A DNA stretch of 64,000 nt from Flavobacteriaceae bacterium UJ101 (GTDB lineage: Bacteria > Bacteroidota > Bacteroidia > Flavobacteriales > UJ101): positions 2,676,501-2,740,500 of the forward strand of contig CP016269.1 in the NCBI GenBank assembly GCA_001880285.1, in the 5' to 3' direction. Numbering within the stretch: position 1 is the first letter of the stretch; the number at the start of each line of letters is the position of its first letter. Below the pieces are notes generated by a model. The model had not been told where the DNA came from and did not search any database. It saw only the letters and a list, made by a program, of their open reading frames with translations. Made by a program: the position numbers and the translations under genes. Below, in pieces: positions 28,228 to 38,330 of this stretch.

Positions 28228-28479
28228 CTAATACATCTTTTTAATTTTTTGCTTTACCTGTATAAATCGTACAATTCCTATAATAAGAAAAATAGGAGAT
28301 AGACATCCTAGAATGAATCCTAACCCTTCTATTTGAGCAAAGAAATCAATTTTTATAATTCCTATTGCAGAAGCAAAGAGTACAATAGCAGTTCTTGTAT
28401 AGGCTAAAAAAGTACGCTCATTGGCTAGGTGAGTTCTTTCAATAGCGAGTTTATCACGCGTTGTTAATGGATTTTGCAT
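28228..28479 (-). CDS. DUF202 family membrane protein
   Basis: This 83-residue protein has the DUF202 (YidH-like) signature: charged N-terminus, then LANERTFLAYTRTAIVLFA, followed by a second membrane helix and a basic tail (VKQKIKKMY). Function is unknown in the family. It is the first gene of a two-gene minus-strand unit with the VanZ/YfiM-like protein. Confidence 0.88.
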   Translation of the reverse strand: MQNPLTTRDKLAIERTHLANERTFLAYTRTAIVLFASAIGIIKIDFFAQIEGLGFILGCLSPIFLIIGIVRFIQVKQKIKKMY

Positions 28480-28620
28480 GGGAACAAAGATACTATTTTG
28501 ATTTAGATCATAGTTTATAATATGACTTTTATGATTATATCGATCAATAATTACAAGTATAAATATATTTTATTTTATATAATAGTATAATATTTTTATT
28601 TTAGTATCTTTTTTGTGATG

Positions 28621-28628
28621 TATTTTTG
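28621..28628 (+). promoter_or_regulatory. Candidate -7 element for the VGIGT protein gene
   Basis: TATTTTTG matches TAnnTTTG and lies 26 bases before the ATG at 28655. No convincing -33 element is seen. Confidence 0.4.
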
Positions 28629-28654
28629 TATAGATCAAGAATGGTAAGGATAAT

Positions 28655-29527
28655 ATGATGTATTTGAGAAGGACTTTTATTGCTATTACATTTTTTACTG
28701 GGTTATGTTATGCCCAAGTTGGGATTGGTACAAATACTCCAAAGGCAATATTAGATATAGAAAGTAATAATTCAGGAGTTTTATTACCAAGGATAACAAG
28801 CGTTGAGAATATTACTTCTCCTCAAGAGGGAATGATTTATTATGATTCAACAAATAAGGCTTTTACTTATTATGATGGAATTGAATGGCACTATATTAAT
28901 TTTTCTACACAACCTTTTGCTCATAATCGTAATTCAGGACAAGTAAAAATAAATGGATATAATAATGATGGAAGTGGATCACAAAAAATTTCTTTTAAAA
29001 ATATTGGTGGAAATCCAGATTCAGAAGGTAATTTTAGTTTAGATCCAATTATTTTAGATACCGATGAATCGGAAGATAAAGTAACAGCAGGAGAATTATT
29101 AATTTCCTCAAGTCCTACAACTTCATGGCCTGATAATCTTTCTTCTGAATTAACAAATGAACAATTACAAGAAACAGTTTATGATTTTGAAAATGATACT
29201 TTTTTAGAGAACCCAGTTTTCGGGCAGGTTACGATTTGGCGTATCATATTATCATATAAAAAGGTGTCAGGAGCCACAGGTCTTTTATTTAGATTATATA
29301 ATCCAAATCCAGATTCATCGTTTGATGAGGAAAAGTTAATACATATTTCACCAGAACACACTAAAGGAAATCTAACTTTTAATGTTGTAACAATAGGAGA
29401 TGAGTTAAGTATACCCAATGAGAGTAATCCAAATTCTAAGGGATATCGATTTGAAATAGGAGCAGATGATCCAATGAAAGAAATTGTTATAGAAAGTATT
29501 ACTCGTATTTCATTACAATATGATTAG
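28655..29527 (+). CDS. Secreted 'VGIGT' protein, function unknown
   Basis: This 290-residue protein has a signal peptide (to about residue 20, LCYAQ) directly followed by VGIGTNTPKAILDIES. That start is frequent in Bacteroidota surface proteins and resembles phage tail-fibre-like segments. The segment GMIYYDSTNKAFTYYDGIEW is also typical of this class. The remaining 200 residues look like a beta-sandwich ligand or adhesion domain. There is no T9SS sorting domain at the C-terminus, so it is probably periplasmic or released. Transcribed alone, convergent with ribBA. Confidence 0.78.
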   Translation: MMYLRRTFIAITFFTGLCYAQVGIGTNTPKAILDIESNNSGVLLPRITSVENITSPQEGMIYYDSTNKAFTYYDGIEWHYINFSTQPFAHNRNSGQVKINGYNNDGSGSQKISFKNIGGNPDSEGNFSLDPIILDTDESEDKVTAGELLISSSPTTSWPDNLSSELTNEQLQETVYDFENDTFLENPVFGQVTIWRIILSYKKVSGATGLLFRLYNPNPDSSFDEEKLIHISPEHTKGNLTFNVVTIGDELSIPNESNPNSKGYRFEIGADDPMKEIVIESITRISLQYD

Positions 29528-29674
29528 GTATTATAATAAGTTTAGGTGGAGTACTAAAAAAATATAACCAAATTAAAGAATATTTATAAATCACTTTTAT
29601 AATTAAATCTTATTAAAATAGAGTAGAACTTATTCTGAATTTAAGGGGATTCAAAGGTTACATTATTTTTCTAC

Positions 29675-29706
29675 GCTCGCATAGTATATTAGTTTACTAT
29701 GCGAGC
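29675..29706. terminator. Hairpin between convergent genes
   Basis: GCTCGCATAGTA (29675-29686) and TACTATGCGAGC (29695-29706) form a perfect 12-base stem between the VGIGT gene and ribBA. The flanking T-tract is weak in both directions, so its termination role is likely but not certain. Confidence 0.6.
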
Positions 29707-29727
29707 ATTTATATATTATTTTCTAAA

Positions 29728-30849
29728 TTAAAAGCGAATATAATCTACAATATGAATCCCGTAACCTTCAATAGCTTTTAATACCTTAGTTGTGTTACTG
29801 ATTAAACGAATATTATGAATTCCTAATTGTTTAATGATTTGAGCCCCAATTCCGTAATCTTTACCATCCATAGGAAGAGTTGGCGTATTACTTTTCCCTT
29901 GTTGGAATTGTTTAAATTGCTGTAGTTTATTTAGAACCAAATCAGGATTGGCTACATTATTAATTAAAATTAAAGCCCCTTTTTCTTCTTGATTCATAAT
30001 TTGGGTTACTTTATCCATAATAGGGAATTCCCCTTTGGATAAAGAAGCAAAAAGATCATAATAATTATTAGAAGATTGAACTCGTACTGGAACACTTTCA
30101 TTTTCATCCCATTCTCCTTTGGTGATAGCAAAATGAATTTGATCATTGTTGGTTTGCTTGAAAGTAGTTAAGGTAAAATCCCCAAAAATAGTTTTTACTG
30201 GAAATTCTTCTACTTTCTCAACTAAAGAATCTTTTTGCATACGGTATGCAACTAAATCCTCAATAGAAATAAGTTTTAAATCAAATTTCTTAGCAACTTC
30301 TACTAACTGAGGTAGACGTGCCATAGAACCATCTTCATTTAAAATTTCTACTAAGATCCCTGCCGGTTTTAACCCTGCTAATCGGGCCAAATCTACAGCA
30401 GCTTCCGTATGTCCCGTTCTACGAAGTACTCCTCCGTTTTTAGCTTTTAAAGGAAAAATATGACCTGGTCTTCCTAATTCATGTGGTTGGGTTTCATCTT
30501 TTACTAAAAACTCAATTGTTTTTGCACGATCATGAGCTGAAATACCTGTTGTACATCCATGACCAATTAAATCCACCGATACAGTAAATTGAGTATGATG
30601 AAGAACCGTATTGTTTTCTACCATCATATGAAGATCTAATTCATCACATCTTTTTTCAGTTAAAGGTGCGCAAATAAGCCCTCTACCGTTGGTAGCCATG
30701 AAGTTAATCATCTCAGGAGTTACTTTTTCTGCAGCTGCAATAAAGTCTCCTTCGTTTTCACGATCTTCATCATCTACCACAATGACAATTTTACCATTTT
30801 TAATATCTTCAATGGCATCTTCTATTTTATCTAATTGAATGTTTTCCAC
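29728..30849 (-). CDS. ribBA: RibBA-like protein: DHBP synthase with degenerate GTP cyclohydrolase II domain
   Basis: This 373-residue protein has an intact N-terminal 3,4-dihydroxy-2-butanone-4-phosphate synthase domain (residues ~1-205): [21 protein letters not shown] and [16 protein letters not shown] supply the usual active-site residues. It makes a riboflavin precursor from ribulose 5-phosphate. The C-terminal half aligns in outline with GTP cyclohydrolase II ([13 protein letters not shown] retained) but contains no cysteine. The three zinc ligands of that enzyme are missing, and the normal RxHSEC stretch reads VRVQSSNNY. It probably lacks cyclohydrolase activity, comparable to RibBX-type variants. 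It is the last gene of the ftsK operon, 45 bases after lptF/G. Confidence 0.9.
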   Translation of the reverse strand: MENIQLDKIEDAIEDIKNGKIVIVVDDEDRENEGDFIAAAEKVTPEMINFMATNGRGLICAPLTEKRCDELDLHMMVENNTVLHHTQFTVSVDLIGHGCTTGISAHDRAKTIEFLVKDETQPHELGRPGHIFPLKAKNGGVLRRTGHTEAAVDLARLAGLKPAGILVEILNEDGSMARLPQLVEVAKKFDLKLISIEDLVAYRMQKDSLVEKVEEFPVKTIFGDFTLTTFKQTNNDQIHFAITKGEWDENESVPVRVQSSNNYYDLFASLSKGEFPIMDKVTQIMNQEEKGALILINNVANPDLVLNKLQQFKQFQQGKSNTPTLPMDGKDYGIGAQIIKQLGIHNIRLISNTTKVLKAIEGYGIHIVDYIRF

Positions 30850-30894
30850 GTTATTACTTGTTATAATGAGTTGAATTTGTGTATTATAATTTGA

Positions 30895-32352
30895 TTATTG
30901 ATAGCGCTTATGCACCTTTTCGGGTTTAAATTTACGGTATAATTTTCGAAATGGTTCAAAATATTTGTCTTGATTGAATACTTCAGAATCATTATTTGCC
31001 TGAACTGTTAAATAAATACTTAAAGGGAATAATACAATAACAGGTAATAATGCACCAACAAAAGGTGGTAAAACACTGTCAACAGCCCAGTTACGTCCTC
31101 CATTTTCTAATAAAAAGAAAACAATAAATACGGTAATTCCTACAACCAAAGGCATTCCAAGACCTCCTTTTCGAATAATAGCACCTAACGGAGCTGCAAT
31201 TAAAAACATCATAATACATTCAAAAGCATAAACAAATCGGTTATATTGTTCTAGAATGTATTTGTTTTCTAATTTTTCTTTACTTTCAATTTGATCTTCT
31301 CGATTTTTAAAATGTGTCTTTTCAATTCGATCAAATTGCTGAATGGTTTGTTCTAAGTTGGTAATTCTTTTTTTACGATCTAGATTATAACTTTCATAAA
31401 GAAGTTTATCGGAATTAGCTAAATCGTTAGAATTAAGAGAATCAATTTTTGGCGTGATAGCAAAGAGTTCTTTTGCTGTATTGTTCTCAAAAGTATTGTA
31501 ATAGTTAGTTATTTGAACTTTTAGTGTATCAACTTGTTTGCTTAGTTCAGAAGTAGTAAGCATTTGGTAATGGTTATTAAAATCGCCCTCTTCGGAAATT
31601 TCTTGACTGAGTAAGTCTTTTATATCAAAGCGGTAAATTAAAGAATCAAAAGCAACTTTATTTCCGGGTTGTTTTTTTAGTTTGACAGAAGAAAGCCCTT
31701 TGATTTCTTCTTCATAAATATAACCATCATACAAAGTTAATTCAACGATAGGTAAAGAATCGTGGTTGATTAGAGTTCCATAGTCAGCAATAATAATTTG
31801 CTGATCACTATTAGAATTTTCTTGCATAAAAAGGTAAACCTGTTTAAGATTTTCTCCTTCTTTGCTTTCTATTCGAATAGGGTAGCCGTTGATATCAGAA
31901 AAAACACCTGGTTTTAAAGCCAAAGCTGCTTGTGATTCTAAGATACTGGTTTGCAAGTTTCGTGCTTTTTTATAAGCATCGGTTGCGATATTATCAGAAA
32001 AGACAAAGGAAACAACAGCACAGATAATACTAAAGATAAAGAGAGGTCGCATAATTCTCCATAAGGAAGTTCCAGTAGAACGAATAGCAGCAAGTTCATA
32101 ATGTTCTCCTAAGCCTCCAAAAGCCATAATTGTGGTTAATAAAATGGAGAGAGGTAAAACCATCCGAACGATGGAAACCCCTAAATAAAAAATAGCTTTG
32201 GCAATAATTAAAAAACTTACACCACGACCAGTGTATTCAGCTAGTTTTTGCCAAACAAAACTTAATAAAAATAAGAAAAAAAGAATCCCGAAAACCACTA
32301 TAAAGCGTCCTATAAAGGCTTTCAGGATGTAAATATCAAGTTTTTTTATCAT
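30895..32352 (-). CDS. LptF/LptG-family LPS export permease
   Basis: This 485-residue inner-membrane protein of the YjgP/YjgQ family forms the permease that, with the LptB ATPase, extracts lipopolysaccharide and sends it to the outer membrane. Three N-terminal helices (first IGRFIVVFGILFFLFLLSFV) and three C-terminal helices bracket a long periplasmic domain (about residues 130-375) with a charged central insertion. The sequence does not tell whether it is LptF or LptG. It overlaps lolA by one base (TAATG), so envelope transport genes are coupled. Confidence 0.9.
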   Translation of the reverse strand: MIKKLDIYILKAFIGRFIVVFGILFFLFLLSFVWQKLAEYTGRGVSFLIIAKAIFYLGVSIVRMVLPLSILLTTIMAFGGLGEHYELAAIRSTGTSLWRIMRPLFIFSIICAVVSFVFSDNIATDAYKKARNLQTSILESQAALALKPGVFSDINGYPIRIESKEGENLKQVYLFMQENSNSDQQIIIADYGTLINHDSLPIVELTLYDGYIYEEEIKGLSSVKLKKQPGNKVAFDSLIYRFDIKDLLSQEISEEGDFNNHYQMLTTSELSKQVDTLKVQITNYYNTFENNTAKELFAITPKIDSLNSNDLANSDKLLYESYNLDRKKRITNLEQTIQQFDRIEKTHFKNREDQIESKEKLENKYILEQYNRFVYAFECIMMFLIAAPLGAIIRKGGLGMPLVVGITVFIVFFLLENGGRNWAVDSVLPPFVGALLPVIVLFPLSIYLTVQANNDSEVFNQDKYFEPFRKLYRKFKPEKVHKRYQ

Positions 32353-32969
32353 TAGTCAATTTCCGTTATTAAATAGTCTTTATACTTATTAGTATCATAT
32401 TGTAAAAGCATTAAAGGAACTGGAAAATTAGGTATGAACTTGTTTAATGTTAAGGTAGTTTGTGTTCCTTCGTTATTTTCTTCCATAACACTATATAAAT
32501 CATCCGTTTTTGAATTAATTCCAATAACTACTTTCTTAGTATTTGATTTTTTTTCAGGAGTTAAAACGACATATTGAATATGGTCTTTCTTTTCTCCCAT
32601 TACAATATTAAATCCTTTTTTATAAGCATTTAAAACTTTAGTAGGAGTTAGTAAAGCATCTTCGTTTTCTCCTTTTGAAATGGTTACTTCTTCATCTTCT
32701 TCAGAAATGGTATAGATTTTTTTACCATCAAAAATTTGTTTAATACCTAAAAGACTTAAATTATATTGTTCACCTTTAAGGTAAATGTAACCATGTTGTT
32801 TGTCATGTATATTTTCTTTAGCATTATCCAGACTGTAATCGAAAGTTGAATACAAGCTGGTATAGCTTTTCATTTTTTCTGTAGCTTTATTTAATAAATC
32901 TTTTCCTGATGTTTGTGCATTAATAAAAACACCAAATACAAATGCGAATACTAAAACAATTTTCTTCAT
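32352..32969 (-). CDS. lolA: LolA-family outer-membrane lipoprotein carrier
   Basis: This 205-residue periplasmic chaperone shuttles lipoproteins from the inner to the outer membrane. It has a signal peptide (to about residue 18, FINAQ). The LolA half-barrel follows, with QHGYIYLKGEQYNLSLLGIKQIFDGKKIYTIS as the characteristic hydrophobic strand series (shown here in part by its start QHGYIYLKGEQ). It sits between ftsK and the Lpt permease with 11 bases and a one-base overlap, respectively. Confidence 0.88.
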   Translation of the reverse strand: MKKIVLVFAFVFGVFINAQTSGKDLLNKATEKMKSYTSLYSTFDYSLDNAKENIHDKQHGYIYLKGEQYNLSLLGIKQIFDGKKIYTISEEDEEVTISKGENEDALLTPTKVLNAYKKGFNIVMGEKKDHIQYVVLTPEKKSNTKKVVIGINSKTDDLYSVMEENNEGTQTTLTLNKFIPNFPVPLMLLQYDTNKYKDYLITEID

Positions 32970-32980
32970 AATTTCTTGAT

Positions 32981-35476
32981 TTATTTTAGACTATCCAATA
33001 ACTGTTCCAAACTGTTTTCATCTTGAATTAAAACTTGTCGTGCTTTACTTCCTTCAAATTGTCCAACAATACCTGCAGCCTCCAATTGATCAATAATTCG
33101 ACCTGCTCGATTGTATCCTAATTTTAATTTTCTCTGTAATAAAGAAGCAGATCCTTGTTGTGCCATAACGATTAATCGAGCTGCATCTTCAAATAGCTTA
33201 TCTCGATCGTCTAAATCTACATCAACTGCACTGGATTCTTCTCCAACATATTCTGGTAAAAGTAGTGCATTAGGATATCCTTTTTGATTTCCAATAAAGT
33301 CACAAATTTCTTCTACTTCAGGAGTGTCAACAAAAGCACATTGTAAACGTACTAGTTCGTTACCTGTGGAATAGAGCATATCTCCACGCCCAATCAATTG
33401 ATCAGCACCTCCTGCATCCAAAATGGTTCTTGAATCAATTTTTGAAGTTACACGAAATGCAACACGAGCCGGGAAATTGGCTTTAATAATACCCGTAATA
33501 ACATTTACCGAAGGTCTTTGTGTGGCTACAATTAAGTGAATTCCAATAGCACGGGCTAACTGTGCCAAACGTGCAACGGGTGTTTCTACTTCTTTACCTG
33601 CTGTCATAATTAAATCAGCAAATTCATCTACCACTAAAACAATATACGGTAAGAAACGATGTCCATCAGCAGGGTTTAACTTTCGTTGCTTAAATTTTTC
33701 ATTATACTCAATAATATTACGAACCATAGCATTCTTTAATAACTCGTAACGATTATCCATTTCGATACACAATGAATTTAATGTGTTGATTACTTTGGTG
33801 TTATCTGTAATGATAGCTTCTTCTGAATCGGGTAATTTAGCTAAATAATGACGTTCTATTTTGGAATAAAGCGTTAATTCTACCTTTTTAGGATCGACTA
33901 AAACAAATTTTAATTCAGAAGGATGTTTTTTGTAGAGTAAAGAAGCTAAAATAGCATTTAAACCTACCGATTTTCCTTGTCCAGTAGCCCCAGCCATTAA
34001 TAGATGTGGCATTTTAGCTAAATCGACAACAAATGTTTCATTTGAAATGGTTTTACCAAAAGCAACAGGTAAAGCCATTTTTTTATCGTTTTGAAACTTT
34101 TCTGATGCAATAACCGAATGCATAGAAACAATTCGGGCATTTTTATTTGGAACCTCAATACCAATAGTTCCTTTTCCTGGGATAGGAGCTATAATACGAA
34201 TTCCTAAAGCAGATAAACTTAGTGCGATATCATCTTCTAAGTTCTTAATTTTAGAAATACGAACACCTGCCTCAGGTACAATTTCATATAAAGTAATAGT
34301 AGGACCTACTGTTGCTTTTATTTTAGCAATAGCAATTTTATAGTTGCTAAGGGTTTCAACAATTTTATTTTTATTGGCTTCCAATTCATTTTGATCAATC
34401 ATGATATCTTCATTATCATAACGTTTCAACATGTCAATAGTTGGAAATTGGTATTTTGATAAGTCTAACGTAGGATCATATTCTCCATATTCAGAAACCA
34501 ATTGATTGGCAAGATTTTTTTCAATAGTAACTTCTTCTTTTACCGTTTCAACACTCATGGATACTTCCTCTTTTGGAGTTTCAATTTCCATAGAAGGAGA
34601 AGAAGATGTTGGTTTTGATGTGTTATCTGTACTTAAATCAATGGTATCTTCTTTTAAGTCAATACTTTCTAATAAATCATCTAAATATTCAGGCTCTTGA
34701 GGTTCCTCAGGAGATGAAGATAAATCAACGGTTTGTACTTCTTGAGGCTTTTGTACAAGAGTAGGTTCCATTTCTTCATCCGTTATGGTTTCTTGAGCAA
34801 GTGGTTTTGAAGTATTTTTTTCAGTTGGAAGCGTTTCTTCTTTTTCCTGTGTTTCTTCATCTAATGACTCATTTTGTAAGGTTTCTTGTAAATTGTTTAA
34901 TTTTTCTTTTGAGGATTGAATAAATTTAGTAGAAAATAATTCAAAAACAGGTTTAAAAGAAACAACACCGTAAATAATAATAGAAATAAAAAGAAGAATC
35001 GCAATTCCGATAACTCCTAGCATAGATTTTAGTGTTTCGGTAAATTCAAATCCAGTAACACCATATAGAGCATATTGAGTGGGAACAATTAAAGCTAACA
35101 ATACAGGTAACCAAAAAAGAAAGAAAACACTATGAGCAAAATATTTTTTTAAAGAAACAAGTTTTATATTAAAACCGATACGAATTCCTGCTAAAATCAA
35201 CAAAATAGGAAATAAAAAAGCAGTAATTCCAATTCCTAAACCTACGAACCATTGTCCAAAGAAATTTCCAACTTTTCCTAAAGCATTTTGTGCTATAATA
35301 TCTTTATTGAAAAGATTACTTAGTTGTAATTGACTTTGGTCTACTTTCCAATTCATCATAAAGGAAAAGAAAGAAATGAATAAAAAGATTCCTATTCCTA
35401 TTAGGATAATTCCTAAAATAAGTTTGGTTTGTTTAGAAGGAGTGGTAGTAGTCTTTTTTTTTGCTTGTTTTTTCAT
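32981..35476 (-). CDS. ftsK: DNA translocase FtsK
   Basis: This 831-residue protein pumps chromosomal DNA at the division septum and activates dimer resolution. Four or five N-terminal membrane helices (to about residue 190) are followed by an acidic low-complexity linker (about 195-330). The RecA-like motor follows, with Walker A in GATGQGKSVGLN (near residue 497) and Walker B in VVDEFADLI (near 613). A winged-helix gamma domain (ASLLQRKLKLGYNRAG) lies at the end. It heads the ftsK-lolA-lptF/G-ribBA operon. Confidence 0.96.
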   Translation of the reverse strand: MKKQAKKKTTTTPSKQTKLILGIILIGIGIFLFISFFSFMMNWKVDQSQLQLSNLFNKDIIAQNALGKVGNFFGQWFVGLGIGITAFLFPILLILAGIRIGFNIKLVSLKKYFAHSVFFLFWLPVLLALIVPTQYALYGVTGFEFTETLKSMLGVIGIAILLFISIIIYGVVSFKPVFELFSTKFIQSSKEKLNNLQETLQNESLDEETQEKEETLPTEKNTSKPLAQETITDEEMEPTLVQKPQEVQTVDLSSSPEEPQEPEYLDDLLESIDLKEDTIDLSTDNTSKPTSSSPSMEIETPKEEVSMSVETVKEEVTIEKNLANQLVSEYGEYDPTLDLSKYQFPTIDMLKRYDNEDIMIDQNELEANKNKIVETLSNYKIAIAKIKATVGPTITLYEIVPEAGVRISKIKNLEDDIALSLSALGIRIIAPIPGKGTIGIEVPNKNARIVSMHSVIASEKFQNDKKMALPVAFGKTISNETFVVDLAKMPHLLMAGATGQGKSVGLNAILASLLYKKHPSELKFVLVDPKKVELTLYSKIERHYLAKLPDSEEAIITDNTKVINTLNSLCIEMDNRYELLKNAMVRNIIEYNEKFKQRKLNPADGHRFLPYIVLVVDEFADLIMTAGKEVETPVARLAQLARAIGIHLIVATQRPSVNVITGIIKANFPARVAFRVTSKIDSRTILDAGGADQLIGRGDMLYSTGNELVRLQCAFVDTPEVEEICDFIGNQKGYPNALLLPEYVGEESSAVDVDLDDRDKLFEDAARLIVMAQQGSASLLQRKLKLGYNRAGRIIDQLEAAGIVGQFEGSKARQVLIQDENSLEQLLDSLK

Positions 35477-35496
35477 TTATTCTATATAGATAAAAG

Positions 35497-35504
35497 CAAA
35501 AATA
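35497..35504 (-). promoter_or_regulatory. Candidate -7 element of ftsK
   Basis: On the minus strand TATTTTTG, an exact TAnnTTTG, lies 21 bases upstream of the ftsK ATG (35476). A -33 element is not clear. Confidence 0.45.
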
Positions 35505-35675
35505 CTAAATCTATTAAGAATTACTAAAAAGTTTGGAGTAAAAAGTTAAGCAGTGAGGAAATCTAAAAATAATGATGAAGATAAAAAAAGGGGAAATCAT
35601 GATAAAAATTTTCACACCTTTTTCTATTAGAATCAATATGTTTAATTAATTTTAAATCGTCAAAATAATGGAAGG

Positions 35676-38330
35676 ATGAAAATTAATTTTAGAGTTAAAT
35701 ACAGTACTGTTTTTGGACAATCTCTTTATGTAATAGGAAACCATTCAAAATTAGGCAATTTAAAGGTAGATAGAGCATTACCATTAAATTTCATCAATTT
35801 AGAAGGATGGGGAACTCAGGTAGAAATACATGTGAAATCTAAAAAAGCAGTTGATTATCAATATGTTTTGAAAGATGATCGAACCGGTGTGATTTTGAAA
35901 GAGTGGAAAAAACGTTCTTTTACTATTGATCCAAAATCCCCAATTAAAAAGATGGATTTATTTGACACTTGGAGTAGTGCAGGAACTGTGGATTATAGTT
36001 TTGAGACCTCTATGTTTAATCGATTTTTACCAGACTATAAAAAACAACGTTTAACAAAGAAGAAATTTACCCATCAATTTGACATCCAAGTTCCTCTTTT
36101 AAAAGAAAACGAAACCATTGCTTTGATAGGAAATTGTGAACCACTGGGAAATTGGAACACTAAAGAAAGTATTCCTATGAAGCGAGTGGATAAGAATCGT
36201 TTTGTTGTACAACTAGATTTATCTAAAATAAAACATCCTTTTGAATATAAATATGGTATTTACAATATAAAAGAGAAAGAATTTGTTCAATATGAAGAAG
36301 GAGGTAATCGCCATGCATTTCCTGTAGAAGAAAATCATGTTTTCTATATTCATGATGAACATTTTAATCGTTCTGAAAAGGAGTATTGGAAAGGAGCAGG
36401 TGTAGCTATTCCTGTATTTTCTTTACGTTCAAAGAATGGAATGGGCGTTGGAGAATTTTTAGATTTAAAACAATTAGCCGATTGGGGAGTAAAAGCAGGA
36501 ATACGTTTGTTACAAATCTTACCTGTAAATGATACCACAGCACAACATAATTGGATTGATTCTTACCCTTATGCAGCAGTATCAGTATTTGCTATGCATC
36601 CTCAATATTTAAATATTCAGGCACTACCTTATAAAATGCCTAAAACATTTCAAACAAAGGTTCTAAGAAAAGTAAAAGAACTAAATGAAAGTTTTAAAGT
36701 TCCTTATGAAGAAATGATGGAGGCCAAATGGGGATTCATTCAAGAAATTTTTGAAAAACATGCTAAAAGTTTTTTAAAGGACCCCGATTTTGTTCAATTT
36801 TTTAAAGAAAATGAACATTGGTTGGTGTCATATGCCTCTTTTTGTGTATTGAGAGATGAAAATGGAACACCTGATTTTTCAAAATGGAATACATTAAAAA
36901 AATACTCAAAAAAAGCAGTTCAGCAATTTGCTAAAGATAATGCCAAAGTTCAAATTCATTATTTTGTTCAGTATTATTTACATCAACAGCTAACGGAAGC
37001 TGTAGCTTATTTACATAAGAAAGGATTGGTATTGAAAGGCGATATCCCAATTGGAATTTACCGTTACAGTTGTGATGCATGGGTAGAACCTGAATTGTAC
37101 AATATGAATATGCAAGCGGGTGCCCCACCTGATGATTTTGCTATAAAAGGTCAAAACTGGGGATTTCCAACGTATGATTGGGAAAAGATGGAAGCCAATG
37201 ATTTCAAATGGTGGAAAAATCGTTTTACACAATTAGCACAGTATTTTGATAGCTTTAGAATTGATCATATTTTAGGGTTCTTTAGAATTTGGCAAATTCC
37301 TTTGCATGCCGTTGAGGGAATCTTAGGCTTTTTTGAACCTGCTTTACCTTTTTCTAAAGAAGAGCTTACAAAAAGAAATATTGATTTTGATGAAGAACGA
37401 TTTTGTAAACCCTTTATTAATGAAGTTATTTTAAAAGAGCTTTTCGGTGAGCATAAAGATTTTATAAAGAAAAATTTTCTGATAGAATCGAATGGGAATT
37501 ATAAATTAAAAAGAAAATTTGATACACAACGAAAAGTAGAAGCTTTTTTTGAAGAACATGAAGATGAAAAAAAATGTAAACAAGGCTTATATGATTTAAT
37601 TGCGAATGTGTTGTTTATTAAAGATAAAAAAGGATACCACCCACGATATGGTTTGATAAAGACGCTCTCGTTTCGATTTTTAGAAGAGGTTCAAAAAGAA
37701 TTATTGGAAGTAGTATATCATGATTATTTTTACCATCGTCATGAAGGTTTCTGGGAAGAAAAAGGATTTCGAAAATTACCCGCAATAAAAAGTGCAACCA
37801 ATATGCTTATTTGCGGTGAAGATTTAGGAATGGTTCCTGCTTGTGTTCCAAAAGTGATGAAAGAATTAGGAATTTTAAGTTTAGAAGTACAAAGGATGCC
37901 TAAAAATCCTGAAACACGTTTTTTTAATCCTGCTTCAGCTCCTTATTTGAGTGTAGTTTCACCATCTTCTCATGATACTTCTACCTTGCGTGGTTGGTGG
38001 GAAGAAGATGAAGAGCAAACACAAGATTTTTTCACCGGGATCTTAAAAGGGTTTGGTAAAGCACCTAAAGTTATGAGTGGAAGGATTGTAGAAGAAGTCA
38101 TTAAACATCATTTCTATAGTAATGCCATGTTAGCTATTTTTCCAATACAAGATTATTTAGGTATTGATGAAAAATTACGTTATCTGGAAATAAATGAAGA
38201 ACGTATTAATGTTCCTGCTATTATTCCTCATTTTTGGAATTATCGATTACATCTAAATTTAGAAGATTTGATAAAAGAGAAAAATTTTAATAAGAAAATA
38301 CATCAATTGGTAAAAGATTCAGGAAGATGA
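35676..38330 (+). CDS. malQ: DPE2-type 4-alpha-glucanotransferase (GH77) with two CBM20 domains
   Basis: This 884-residue enzyme transfers glucan segments between malto-oligosaccharides or onto glycogen. Two N-terminal starch-binding CBM20 modules are visible (about residues 1-105 and 130-240; ALIGNCEPLGNWN in the second). The GH77 barrel begins near residue 250 (GAGVAIPVFSLRSKNGMGVG). Catalytic residues are Asp530 (SFRIDHILGFFR), Glu715 (CGEDLGMVP) and Asp767 (SSHDTSTLRGWW). The 185-residue distance between Asp530 and Glu715 shows a large insertion, as in plant DPE2. A cytoplasmic location is likely because there is no signal peptide. Overlaps the next gene by four bases. Confidence 0.93.
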   Translation: MKINFRVKYSTVFGQSLYVIGNHSKLGNLKVDRALPLNFINLEGWGTQVEIHVKSKKAVDYQYVLKDDRTGVILKEWKKRSFTIDPKSPIKKMDLFDTWSSAGTVDYSFETSMFNRFLPDYKKQRLTKKKFTHQFDIQVPLLKENETIALIGNCEPLGNWNTKESIPMKRVDKNRFVVQLDLSKIKHPFEYKYGIYNIKEKEFVQYEEGGNRHAFPVEENHVFYIHDEHFNRSEKEYWKGAGVAIPVFSLRSKNGMGVGEFLDLKQLADWGVKAGIRLLQILPVNDTTAQHNWIDSYPYAAVSVFAMHPQYLNIQALPYKMPKTFQTKVLRKVKELNESFKVPYEEMMEAKWGFIQEIFEKHAKSFLKDPDFVQFFKENEHWLVSYASFCVLRDENGTPDFSKWNTLKKYSKKAVQQFAKDNAKVQIHYFVQYYLHQQLTEAVAYLHKKGLVLKGDIPIGIYRYSCDAWVEPELYNMNMQAGAPPDDFAIKGQNWGFPTYDWEKMEANDFKWWKNRFTQLAQYFDSFRIDHILGFFRIWQIPLHAVEGILGFFEPALPFSKEELTKRNIDFDEERFCKPFINEVILKELFGEHKDFIKKNFLIESNGNYKLKRKFDTQRKVEAFFEEHEDEKKCKQGLYDLIANVLFIKDKKGYHPRYGLIKTLSFRFLEEVQKELLEVVYHDYFYHRHEGFWEEKGFRKLPAIKSATNMLICGEDLGMVPACVPKVMKELGILSLEVQRMPKNPETRFFNPASAPYLSVVSPSSHDTSTLRGWWEEDEEQTQDFFTGILKGFGKAPKVMSGRIVEEVIKHHFYSNAMLAIFPIQDYLGIDEKLRYLEINEERINVPAIIPHFWNYRLHLNLEDLIKEKNFNKKIHQLVKDSGR

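Noticed and set aside
30850-30894. FMN riboswitch upstream of ribBA
   Set aside because: Only 45 bases separate it from the gene before, far too few, and no conserved core is present.
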